Below, one piece after another: positions 1-5,199 of a stretch of DNA of 5,199 bases (position 1 is its first letter; each line of letters opens with the position of its first letter). The position numbers were made by a program, and so were the translations under genes. The stretch comes from Pseudomonadota bacterium. GTDB taxonomy: Bacteria; Pseudomonadota; Gammaproteobacteria; Acidiferrobacterales; UBA6901. The stretch spans positions 1 through 5,199 of the forward strand of contig JAJXUF010000208.1 of the NCBI GenBank assembly GCA_021783175.1, written 5' to 3'. Under the pieces are notes generated by a model. The model made no database searches, was not told the DNA's origin, and was given only the letters and a program-made list of their open reading frames with translations.

Positions 1-829
1 CAAATGGATCAACCTGCGCTGCAGTCCGCGCAAGACGGAAAACGGCACACAGTGGGAAGGCATCATTTTCAACATCACCCACAGCAAGCAGGTCGAACTG
101 GAAATCCTGCGCTCCAAGTCCCAGCTACGCGAATTGTCGTCGCACATCCAGGATGTGCGCGAGCAGGAGCGCATTGCCATCGCCCGCGAGGTGCATGACG
201 ACATGGGCAGCACGCTCACCGCCATCAAACTGGATATCTCGTGGCTGGGCGGCCGCCTGACCGACAAACCCGCACTTGCCGAAAAGGCCAGGAACATTGA
301 AGTTCTGGTGGACCGGTGCATCGCGGCGGCGGGCAATATCTCGCGCAGGCTGCGCCCCAGCATACTGGACACTTTCGGCATCGTCGCCGCGATCGAGATG
401 GAAGCGGGCGAATTCGAGCAGCGTACCGGCATCTCCTGTGTATTCGAGCACGCCCCCGCGATCGAAGACCTGTCGCCCGACATTTCGATCGCCCTGTTCC
501 GCATCTTTCAGGAGGCGCTTGCCAATATCACCAAGCATGCGCAGGCCAGCGAGGTCGTGGTTCTCATGCATGACCGCGACGGCATTATCGAGTTGAAGGT
601 GCTGGATAACGGGCGCGGCTTCACCGACGCCGAGGGGGCCAAGCCCCGTTCATTCGGCTTACGCGGCATCCGCGAAAGGGTAGAATATTTGGGCGGCCGA
701 GTGAGCATCGAAAGCGCTCTCGGCCAGGGAACGCAGATCGGCGTGTACATCCCGCGCGAATCAGAGCATGCAGCGTCGAAAGACACGCTTTCTCAGCAGA
801 GCATCCATATGAAAAGCGATACCGTATGA
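1..829 (+). CDS. Sensor histidine kinase, PAS-HisKA_3-HATPase (5' end missing)
   Basis: This is the C-terminal part of a two-component sensor kinase that autophosphorylates on histidine and passes the phosphate to the regulator encoded next. The frame is open from base 2 to the TGA at 827-829, giving 275 visible residues; a TTG at 134 lies inside the frame and is not the start. Visible residues 1-35 look like the end of a PAS domain (KWINLRCSPR, then WEGIIFNIT). Residues 55-80 carry the H-box IAREVHDDMGSTLTAIK, with the phospho-accepting His at 65 (codon 194-196). The HATPase domain shows an N-box (FQEALANI, Asn175), a G1 box DNGRGF (202-207) and a G2 box GLRGIRERVEYLGG from 219. This order is that of NarX/DegS/UhpB-type kinases. 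No membrane segment is visible, but the missing N-terminus could hold one. The stimulus is unknown. The family call is firm. Confidence 0.93.
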   Translation, partial: KWINLRCSPRKTENGTQWEGIIFNITHSKQVELEILRSKSQLRELSSHIQDVREQERIAIAREVHDDMGSTLTAIKLDISWLGGRLTDKPALAEKARNIEVLVDRCIAAAGNISRRLRPSILDTFGIVAAIEMEAGEFEQRTGISCVFEHAPAIEDLSPDISIALFRIFQEALANITKHAQASEVVVLMHDRDGIIELKVLDNGRGFTDAEGAKPRSFGLRGIRERVEYLGGRVSIESALGQGTQIGVYIPRESEHAASKDTLSQQSIHMKSDTV

Positions 830-1458
830 TAAAAGTGCTGGTAGCAGATGATCATGCACTCATCCGCAAAGGCCTCAAGCAGTTGCTGGACGATACCGAA
901 GACATGCGCGTGATCGGCGAGGCCGAGAACGGCATGCAAGCCATCCGCATGGTGGAAGAAGCGGCTTATGACGTAGTCTTGCTGGATATCAGCATGCCGG
1001 ACAAGCACGGCGTGGAAGTCCTCAAGCAACTCAAGGCCAGCAAACCCCAACTTCCGGTCCTGATGCTCAGCATGCATCCGGAAGAGCAATACGCACTGCG
1101 CTCGATGAAGGCGGGAGCGGCCGGCTACCTGAACAAGCAAAGCGCCCCGCTACAATTGGTCACCGCCATCCGCCAGGTCGCCAGCGGCAAGAAATACATC
1201 AGCACGGAATTGGCCGAACAATTGGCCAACGGACTGTCGCAAGGCTACCAGGAATTGCTGCACCAGACCCTGTCCAACCGCGAGTACCAGACGCTATGCC
1301 TGATGGCCTCGGGCAAGAAACTGAGCGAAATGGCAGACATCATGTCCCTCAGCCCCAAGACGGTCAGCGTATACCGTTCACGCCTGCTGGAAAAAATGAA
1401 GCTCAAGAACAACGCCGAGGCGATCCATTACGCGATCAGTAACCACCTGATCGAATGA
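826..1458 (+). CDS. NarL/FixJ-family response regulator
   Basis: This 210-residue DNA-binding response regulator is the likely partner of the preceding kinase. The receiver domain (about 1-120) has the acidic pair D8-D9, the phospho-acceptor D54 in LLDISMP, S82 at the conserved Ser/Thr position and K104 in GYLNK. The LuxR-type helix-turn-helix (about 147-205) shows LSNREYQTL and then SPKTVSVYRSRLLEKMKLKN, the recognition region. Length and domain order are standard for the family. The start ATG (826-828) overlaps the kinase stop TGA in ATGA, and there is only a weak GAAAAG purine stretch upstream, so translation is probably coupled to the kinase. Phosphorylation should promote DNA binding as in NarL, but the target genes cannot be read from the sequence. 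Flagellar or cyclase genes downstream are possible targets by position only. Confidence 0.95.
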   Translation: MIKVLVADDHALIRKGLKQLLDDTEDMRVIGEAENGMQAIRMVEEAAYDVVLLDISMPDKHGVEVLKQLKASKPQLPVLMLSMHPEEQYALRSMKAGAAGYLNKQSAPLQLVTAIRQVASGKKYISTELAEQLANGLSQGYQELLHQTLSNREYQTLCLMASGKKLSEMADIMSLSPKTVSVYRSRLLEKMKLKNNAEAIHYAISNHLIE

Positions 1459-1489
1459 CCCGCTCAAATTGGAACGATAAACAACCGCT

Positions 1490-1503
1490 ATTCGCGAATT
1501 CGC
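1490..1503. repeat. Overlapping small palindromes between regulator and cyclase genes
   Basis: ATTCGCGAATTCGC contains two overlapping perfect 10-bp palindromes: ATTCGCGAAT at 1490-1499 and GCGAATTCGC at 1494-1503. The site sits 55-68 bases upstream of the cyclase start. It could be an operator for a dimeric regulator, but such short palindromes also arise by chance, and no known binding motif is matched. Confidence 0.35.
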
Positions 1504-1525
1504 AACTGCCGCGCAACCGGATAAT
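1499..1525 (+). promoter_or_regulatory. Possible sigma-70-like promoter for the cyclase gene
   Basis: GATAAT at 1520-1525 matches five of six bases of the -10 hexamer. The best -35 candidate is TTCGCA at 1499-1504, only four of six bases and with a short 15-bp spacer. It overlaps the small palindromes described just upstream. Transcription from here would give a leader of roughly 26 bases. The cyclase could equally be read through from the two-component operon, since the gap is only 99 bp and holds no clear terminator. Confidence 0.25.
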
Positions 1526-1557
1526 GCCCCGCATGAACTCACGCCGTATATCTGCCC

Positions 1558-3216
1558 ATGACCAAACCTAAAAGCCCTTCGGAAATCGCCCGCGAGACGC
1601 TGACTGAGCTCGCCTCGCGCAAACTCGCGCCGACGCCGGAGAATTATGCGCAGATGTACCGGGAGATCAGCGGCGAAACCGCGAAAACTCCTTCCGCCGA
1701 CATTGGCGCGACGACCAGCAAAGGCAAGCTTGTTCCCGCCTGGTCGGAATTGATCCGCGACTTGTTGCGCCAGCTTGAAACACCGCACAAAGGCATCACT
1801 GTCTCGCGCAAGAAAGACGGCGTGGATACCGTGCTGACAAAATTCTCCAGGGATCCGGAAGTGTTGTTCGGCAAATTGCAAAGCCTGTTGCGCTCCTGGT
1901 CCACCGCGCCGACCGGCTCCAGCGCCAGCGAACTGGTTCCTTCCGTCATGCCGGACGCCGCACCAGTCGCCATCCCGCCCCAGTCAGTCGCAACTTCCGC
2001 CGCCCCCATGCAGGGCGATAACAGCGAGTTGCTCACCCAATTGCGCGAGCTGCTGGCGCAAAGCCTGGAAAATACCCTCGCCACCCAACCGGAGCTGGGC
2101 AGCGAAATACAGGCACTGGCGGAACAAATCCGGGCCACAGACAACAAGAGTCGCCTGAACGACCTTGCCAAACAACTGCGCCAGTTCTGGTTCAAACTGG
2201 AACTGCGCGGCGGCGACAAGACCAAGATACAGGAAGGCCTGCTGCGCCTGTTGCGCCTGCTGGTGGAGAATGTCAGCGAAATGGTGGAAGACGATAAATG
2301 GCTGCGCGGGCAGATCGACGCGCTGCAACAGATCATCAGCAACCCGCTGGATAAGCGATCAATCGCCGATGCCGAACGCAACTTGCGCGATGTCGTGATC
2401 AAGCAAAGCACGCTCAAGCAAAGCCTGACGGATGCCAAGGCCACCTTGAAGAGTCTCATGACCACCTTCATCGATCGCCTGAGCGACCTGACCGCCAGCA
2501 CGGGCGAATACCATAACAAGATGGAAGGCTACAGCCAGAAGATCGGCCAGGCCGATAACCTGACCGAGCTCAGCCACATCCTGAAAGACGTGATGCATGA
2601 CACGCGCGTTATCCAGACCAGCACCCTGCGCTCGCACGAAGAACTGCTCGCCCACAAGAAGCAGGCCGACGAGGCCGAAGCCCGCATCAAGGAGCTGGAA
2701 CACGAACTGGAACAAGTCAGCGAACTGGTGCGGGAAGACCAACTTACCGGCGCACTCAACCGGCGCGGTCTGGACGAAACCATAGAACGCGAAATCAAGC
2801 GCGCAGAGCGCGGCCAGACCGCCGTCAGCGTCGCCCTGCTCGACATCGACAACTTCAAGCAACTGAACGACGCGCTCGGACACCAGGCTGGCGACCGCGC
2901 CTTGAAACATTTAACCCAAGTCATTAAAGAAACGCTGCGCCCTGCCGATAGTGTGGGACGGTACGGTGGCGAGGAATTTCTCATCGTCCTGCCCGACACC
3001 GATCTGGCAGCCGGAATCGAGGCCATGCAGCGCCTGCAACGCGACCTGACCAAGAAATTCTTCCTGCACAACAATGAGCGGATCCTGGTCACGTTCAGCG
3101 CCGGCGTCGCCCTGCGGCGCGAAAATGAAGACAGCGAAGACCTCATCGGGCGTGCCGACAAGGCCATGTACAAGGCCAAACAGACCGGGAAGAATCGCGT
3201 GGTAGCGGCTGAATGA
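1558..3216 (+). CDS. Diguanylate cyclase (GGDEF domain) with coiled-coil N-terminal half
   Basis: This 552-residue protein should condense two GTP to c-di-GMP. The C-terminal GGDEF domain (about 390-552) is complete: DQLTGALNRRG at 394, the metal-binding segment LLDIDNFKQLND with D429, and the active-site GGEEF at 470-474. The inhibitory I-site RxxD (R461, D464) lies exactly five residues before GGEEF, so product feedback is expected. The first 40 residues (SEIARETLTELASRKLAPTP, then NYAQMYREISG) resemble an N-terminus I associate with betaproteobacterial GGDEF proteins, with no domain name that I know. A Pro/Ala-rich linker (about 118-152) leads into a long, charged, mostly helical stretch (about 155-390) ending as a coiled coil against the catalytic domain. 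No signal peptide or membrane segment is seen, so it is probably cytoplasmic. The ATG lacks a clear Shine-Dalgarno; in-frame stops at 1522 and 1534 exclude an earlier start except CTG at 1552. The gene follows the regulator by 99 bp. Confidence 0.93.
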   Translation: MTKPKSPSEIARETLTELASRKLAPTPENYAQMYREISGETAKTPSADIGATTSKGKLVPAWSELIRDLLRQLETPHKGITVSRKKDGVDTVLTKFSRDPEVLFGKLQSLLRSWSTAPTGSSASELVPSVMPDAAPVAIPPQSVATSAAPMQGDNSELLTQLRELLAQSLENTLATQPELGSEIQALAEQIRATDNKSRLNDLAKQLRQFWFKLELRGGDKTKIQEGLLRLLRLLVENVSEMVEDDKWLRGQIDALQQIISNPLDKRSIADAERNLRDVVIKQSTLKQSLTDAKATLKSLMTTFIDRLSDLTASTGEYHNKMEGYSQKIGQADNLTELSHILKDVMHDTRVIQTSTLRSHEELLAHKKQADEAEARIKELEHELEQVSELVREDQLTGALNRRGLDETIEREIKRAERGQTAVSVALLDIDNFKQLNDALGHQAGDRALKHLTQVIKETLRPADSVGRYGGEEFLIVLPDTDLAAGIEAMQRLQRDLTKKFFLHNNERILVTFSAGVALRRENEDSEDLIGRADKAMYKAKQTGKNRVVAAE

Positions 3217-3230
3217 AGCGCTCTTTGATT
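3204..3230 (+). terminator. Possible weak hairpin at the end of the cyclase gene
   Basis: AGC(G)GCT at 3204-3210 can pair with AGCGCT at 3217-3222 around the loop GAATGA that contains the stop codon, followed by CTTTGATT. The stem is six pairs with one bulged G, and the T-rich tail is poor. It may slow or end transcription but is not a convincing terminator. The inverted repeat about 30 bases further on is a second candidate. Confidence 0.25.
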
Positions 3231-3251
3231 CGACGCGGTGATGTGCAAACA

Positions 3252-3309
3252 CCGTTCGGGCTGAGCCTGTCGAAGCCAATTAGTCCATCGACAAGGTCAG
3301 GGCGAACGA
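3252..3309. repeat. REP-like imperfect inverted repeat in the cyclase-flagellin gap
   Basis: The left arm (3252-3275, including TTCGGGCTGAGCCTGTCGAA) and the right arm (3286-3309, including ATCGACAAGGTCAGGGCGAA) are inverted copies matching at 18 of 24 positions, with a 10-base spacer CCAATTAGTC. The core TGAGCCTGTCGAAG is one I recognise as typical of dispersed intergenic palindromes in many beta- and gammaproteobacterial genomes. Such elements are non-coding, fold into hairpins in RNA, and can stabilise or end upstream transcripts. Here it lies between the cyclase stop and the flagellin promoter, ending 18 bases before the -35. The left arm is close to the usual form and the right arm is more diverged, suggesting an old copy. 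Multi-copy status cannot be seen from one window. Confidence 0.72.
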
Positions 3310-3327
3310 ACTTGGTCGGCAGCGCCC

Positions 3328-3354
3328 TAAAGTTTTCCCGTATCTCTCCGATAA
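3328..3354 (+). promoter_or_regulatory. Sigma-28 (FliA) flagellar promoter
   Basis: TAAA at 3328-3331, a spacer of exactly 15 bases, then TCCGATAA at 3347-3354. This fits the FliA consensus TAAA-N15-GCCGATAA with a single mismatch (T for the first G). Transcription should start near 3361, giving a leader of about 80 bases before the flagellin ATG. It places flagellin in the late class of flagellar genes, expressed once the hook-basal body is complete and the anti-sigma factor FlgM has been exported. No comparable site precedes the cyclase or flaG. Confidence 0.92.
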
Positions 3355-3368
3355 CTGGTTCATACCGC

Positions 3369-3389
3369 GGTTGATGCGCATCGCCAACC
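3369..3389 (+). other. Possible hairpin in the flagellin mRNA leader
   Basis: GGTTG (3369-3373) can pair with CAACC (3385-3389), and GCG (3376-3378) with CGC (3382-3384) around the loop CAT, leaving AT bulged. It begins within about ten bases of the expected transcript start, so it could protect the 5' end of the flagellin mRNA. The overlapping DNA palindrome GATGCGCATC (3373-3382) may be an alternative reading. Folding was judged by eye only. Confidence 0.35.
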
Positions 3390-3423
3390 AAGGTAAACGG
3401 CAACAAGCCGGATCACAATGCCA

Positions 3424-3435
3424 GTACAAGGAGAA
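3424..3435 (+). promoter_or_regulatory. Flagellin ribosome-binding site overlapping a CsrA-like motif
   Basis: AAGGAG at 3428-3433 is a strong Shine-Dalgarno seven bases before the ATG at 3441, and it fixes the flagellin start. The surrounding GTACAAGGAGAA matches the first nine of twelve positions of the CsrA consensus RUACARGGAUGU, including the whole ACARGGA core. CsrA (RsmA) is known to block flagellin translation at such sites in Bacillus and Campylobacter. Whether it does so here is inference. A further GGA lies 20 bases upstream at 3410-3412, a distance compatible with one CsrA dimer bridging both. Confidence 0.75.
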
Positions 3436-3440
3436 TTAAA

Positions 3441-4970
3441 ATGTCCCTATTCATCAATACCAATATCGCCTCGCTCTACGCGCAGAACAACGTTGCCAAT
3501 TCGCAAAGTGCCTTGGCCACGTCGATTCAGCGCCTGTCTTCCGGCCTGCGCATCAATAGCGCCAAGGACGATGCGGCAGGCATGGCGATCGCAGCGCGTA
3601 TGACATCCCAGATCGGCGGCATGACTCAAGCTGCGCAAAATGCCAATGATGGCATTTCTTTGTCGCAAACTGCTGAAGGTGCATTGGCCCAGGTAACCAA
3701 CGATCTGCAAACCATGCGCAATCTTGCCGTACAGGCGGCGAACGGTACTAACTCTGCCGGCGACCGCGCCTCGCTGCAAGCGAGTATTGCTCAGTTGCAA
3801 AACGACATCAGTCAAATCGCCTCCAACACCCAGTACAACGGTTTGAACCTGCTCGACGGCTCCCTTGCCAACGTACAGTTCCAGATCGGCGCCAACGCGG
3901 GCCAGGTCATCAACGCATCTGTCGGCAATGCTTCGGCAAACGCCATCGGCGACAACAGCGCAACCAGTGCAACCGGCGCAACCGGCACGATGATGAATAC
4001 CGCGACTACGGCGGTCACAACTGGAATAGCTGCCAATAGTTTCAGTGCCCAAACCTTGACTATCTCAGTCAGCGGCCAGACGATGAGTACCGGCAATATC
4101 GCATCCGGCACCTCCGCATTTGCCATCGCCCAACAAGTCAACAGCTTGGCCGCAACAAACGGCGCGCCTCTCCAAGCCGTGGCTCATACTTATGCAACTC
4201 TGCAAAACTTTACAGCGGGTGGTTCTGTCAGCCTGACACTGCAAGGTGCACCTACTGCGGCTGGCGCAGCCAACCCGGTCACGATCAGCGCGACGATGAC
4301 CTCAAAGACCGATACCGCAGGATTGGCTGCCGCAATCAATGCAGTATCGTCGAAAACTGGTATTTCGGCTGTTGCGGATACAGTTAACGGAAAAGTCAGC
4401 TTAATTCAAAATGCTGGTTATGACATTGGCGTGACAAACACCACTGGTTCTGCAATGAGCTTGGACGTTATCGGTGCCACTAGTGCAGGAGGAACCCTCG
4501 GTGCAGTAGCGACATTGGCAGCAACCGGCACTTCATCCACAGTAGGCGGCACGGTGGACTTCCACTCGTCAGGCTCTTTTGCCATCACATCTACGGCCGC
4601 TACTTTCCTATTAAACGCAACTTCCGGCACCAGCGCATTGAGCGCCGTTAACTCCATTGACGTAACTAAGATAACCAATGGAATACCTACTGGCGCCAAT
4701 AGTGCGATCTTTGTCGTGGACAATGCAATTAACACCATCAACGGCTTGCGTGCCGATCTCGGTGCCTTGCAGAACCGCTTCCAGAATGCACAAGCTTCGT
4801 TGAACACCACCAGCACCAACATGCAGCAAGCCCGCAGCCGGATTCAGGACACCGACTTCGCCGCGGAAACTGCGAACCTGACGCACAATCAGATCCTGCA
4901 GCAAGCCGGTACTGCGATGTTGGCACAAGCGAACGCCCTGCCCAACAGCGTACTGACACTGTTGAAATAA
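3441..4970 (+). CDS. fliC: Flagellin, filament subunit
   Basis: This 509-residue protein is the subunit of the flagellar filament, exported through the flagellar type III apparatus without a cleaved signal peptide. The N-terminal D0/D1 part (about 1-145) starts MSLFINTNIASL and contains QRLSSGLRINSAKDDAAGMA (30-49), NANDGISLSQTAEGAL and LQTMRNLAVQAANGTNS, all hallmark flagellin segments. The C-terminal D1/D0 part (about 425-509) includes RIQDTDFAAETANLT and ends PNSVLTLLK. The middle (about 172-424) is Ala/Thr/Ser/Gly-rich and surface-exposed in the family. Residues 291-325 (LAAAINAVSSKTGISAV) fit the flagellin hook IN motif, and 225-270 is a weaker second match. I see no Cys and no Trp. Base composition falls in the middle: 23 of 60 GC at 4381-4440 against 40 of 60 at 3541-3600. 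It has its own FliA promoter, and flaG follows. The symbol is by family; flaA or flaB may be used locally. Confidence 0.97.
   Translation: MSLFINTNIASLYAQNNVANSQSALATSIQRLSSGLRINSAKDDAAGMAIAARMTSQIGGMTQAAQNANDGISLSQTAEGALAQVTNDLQTMRNLAVQAANGTNSAGDRASLQASIAQLQNDISQIASNTQYNGLNLLDGSLANVQFQIGANAGQVINASVGNASANAIGDNSATSATGATGTMMNTATTAVTTGIAANSFSAQTLTISVSGQTMSTGNIASGTSAFAIAQQVNSLAATNGAPLQAVAHTYATLQNFTAGGSVSLTLQGAPTAAGAANPVTISATMTSKTDTAGLAAAINAVSSKTGISAVADTVNGKVSLIQNAGYDIGVTNTTGSAMSLDVIGATSAGGTLGAVATLAATGTSSTVGGTVDFHSSGSFAITSTAATFLLNATSGTSALSAVNSIDVTKITNGIPTGANSAIFVVDNAINTINGLRADLGALQNRFQNAQASLNTTSTNMQQARSRIQDTDFAAETANLTHNQILQQAGTAMLAQANALPNSVLTLLK
3960..3986 (+). repeat. Three 9-bp tandem units inside the flagellin gene
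   Basis: GCAACCAGT, GCAACCGGC and GCAACCGGC follow each other in frame and encode ATS-ATG-ATG at residues 174-182, where the conserved N-terminal part passes into the variable middle. Units two and three are identical. Because each unit is three codons, gain or loss by slippage would keep the reading frame and only change a flexible linker. Confidence 0.7.
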
Positions 4971-4990
4971 GGGATTAGTATGACAGCAAG

Positions 4991-5019
4991 CCTGGCCGGG
5001 TCACTCCGGCCAGGATTTT
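4991..5019 (+). terminator. Rho-independent terminator after flagellin
   Basis: CCTGGCCGG (4991-4999) and CCGGCCAGG (5006-5014) form a perfect nine-pair GC-rich stem around the loop GTCACT, followed by ATTTT. It begins 20 bases after the flagellin stop. The T-run is short (four T, then G), so termination may be partial. That would let some transcripts continue into flaG while leaving flagellin mRNA in excess with a protected 3' end. Confidence 0.8.
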
Positions 5020-5023
5020 GAAC

Positions 5024-5032
5024 ACAAGGAGA
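5024..5032 (+). promoter_or_regulatory. flaG ribosome-binding site
   Basis: AAGGAG at 5026-5031 lies seven bases before the ATG at 5039. The nine bases ACAAGGAGA are identical to those in front of flagellin, at the same spacing, and again contain the ACARGGA core recognised by CsrA. It supports the flaG start and hints at shared translational control. Confidence 0.75.
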
Positions 5033-5038
5033 GGCAAC

Positions 5039-5199
5039 ATGCTTATCCAGAATGTAACAAGCAACCCGGTTCCGGCGCCTGCTGCCAGTTATGGCAATAC
5101 GGGTTCGCCGGTAGTTGCCGTTTCTGCACCCGCAACGGACAGCGCACCCGTCGTGCTGCCGCAGACGGCAGTTCCACCCGTGGGCACTCAAGCTGCAAA
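5039..5199 (+). CDS. flaG: FlaG family protein (3' end missing)
   Basis: The frame opens with ATG at 5039 and stays open to the window edge, giving 53 codons. The protein starts MLIQNVTSNPVPAPAASYGN and continues Pro/Ala/Val-rich. This matches the poorly conserved, disordered N-terminal part typical of FlaG proteins, whose conserved domain lies in the missing C-terminal half. Support comes from the MLIQNV start, the strong ribosome-binding site and the position directly after flagellin, where flaG is usual, with fliD and fliS commonly next. FlaG influences filament length or hook-filament assembly in some species, though its mechanism is not settled. No promoter of its own is seen between the terminator and the start, so it probably depends on readthrough from flagellin. 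The identification is strong by context but lacks the diagnostic domain. Confidence 0.8.
   Translation, partial: MLIQNVTSNPVPAPAASYGNTGSPVVAVSAPATDSAPVVLPQTAVPPVGTQAA

Noticed and set aside
134..136. TTG as the start of the histidine kinase
   Set aside because: The frame continues upstream to the window edge with PAS-like sequence directly joined to the H-box, so the gene begins outside the window.
1644..2519. 291-codon open frame on the minus strand inside the cyclase gene
   Set aside because: It is antisense to a well-supported gene, its product is Ser/Arg/Leu-rich with no recognisable domain, and it is the usual shadow of GC-rich codon use.
2529..3248. 239-codon open frame on the minus strand covering the GGDEF domain
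   Set aside because: It lies opposite the conserved catalytic domain and its product is Ser/Arg-rich low-complexity, typical of an antisense shadow.
3143..3406. Minus-strand small gene in the cyclase-flagellin gap
   Set aside because: The frame runs through the inverted repeat, the FliA promoter and the end of the cyclase gene, and its product has no recognisable features.
3217..3440. Small RNA or riboswitch in the flagellin leader region, including a c-di-GMP riboswitch
   Set aside because: The gap is explained by the inverted repeat, promoter and a leader of about 80 bases; I could not find the conserved core of a GEMM-type riboswitch or another known aptamer.
3447..4052. 201-codon minus-strand frame opposite the flagellin N-terminus
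   Set aside because: It faces the most conserved part of flagellin, has no ribosome-binding site or domain, and no other gene signal supports it.
1..5199. CRISPR array, insertion sequence, tRNA/rRNA genes, attachment site or anti-phage system
   Set aside because: There are no regularly spaced repeats, no transposase or integrase motifs, no RNA-gene signatures, and every long frame is explained by signalling or flagellar genes.

Overview
The window looks like a piece of a motility and signalling locus from a moderately GC-rich betaproteobacterium. Protein style (the flagellin termini, the N-terminus of the GGDEF protein, the NarL-type regulator paired with a PAS/HisKA_3 kinase) and the intergenic repeat in the 3252-3309 gap would fit the Nitrosomonadales/Gallionellaceae neighbourhood. 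That placement is an impression from memory, not a search result. All supported genes lie on the + strand; the long minus-strand open frames are codon shadows.

Layout. Positions 1-829 hold the 3' part of a sensor histidine kinase: the tail of a PAS domain, the HisKA_3 phospho-acceptor helix and the HATPase domain. Its stop codon overlaps the start of a NarL/FixJ-type response regulator (826-1458) in an ATGA. After a 99-bp gap with overlapping small palindromes comes a 552-residue diguanylate cyclase (1558-3216). It has a conserved but unnamed N-terminal segment, a long helical middle and a complete GGEEF domain with its RxxD inhibitory site. The 224-bp gap 3217-3440 carries a possible weak hairpin at the cyclase stop, a REP-like imperfect inverted repeat, a near-perfect sigma-28 flagellar promoter, a possible 5' leader hairpin, and a strong Shine-Dalgarno sequence that also matches the CsrA recognition motif. 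Then comes a 509-residue flagellin (3441-4970) with a large AT-richer variable middle, a hairpin terminator (4991-5019), and the first 53 codons of a FlaG-family gene cut by the window end (5039-5199).

How the parts may work together. The kinase and regulator form one two-component pair. The cyclase makes c-di-GMP, the usual signal for switching from swimming to surface life. The flagellin is the late (class III) filament subunit under FliA, and FlaG is a filament-associated protein usually encoded next to flagellin and fliD. That the signalling genes control the flagellar genes is inferred from position only. I see no clearly undescribed system here. The best leads are the shared CsrA-like ribosome-binding sites of flagellin and flaG, the REP-like element beside the FliA promoter, and the variable flagellin domain with its base-composition dip and short tandem repeat.
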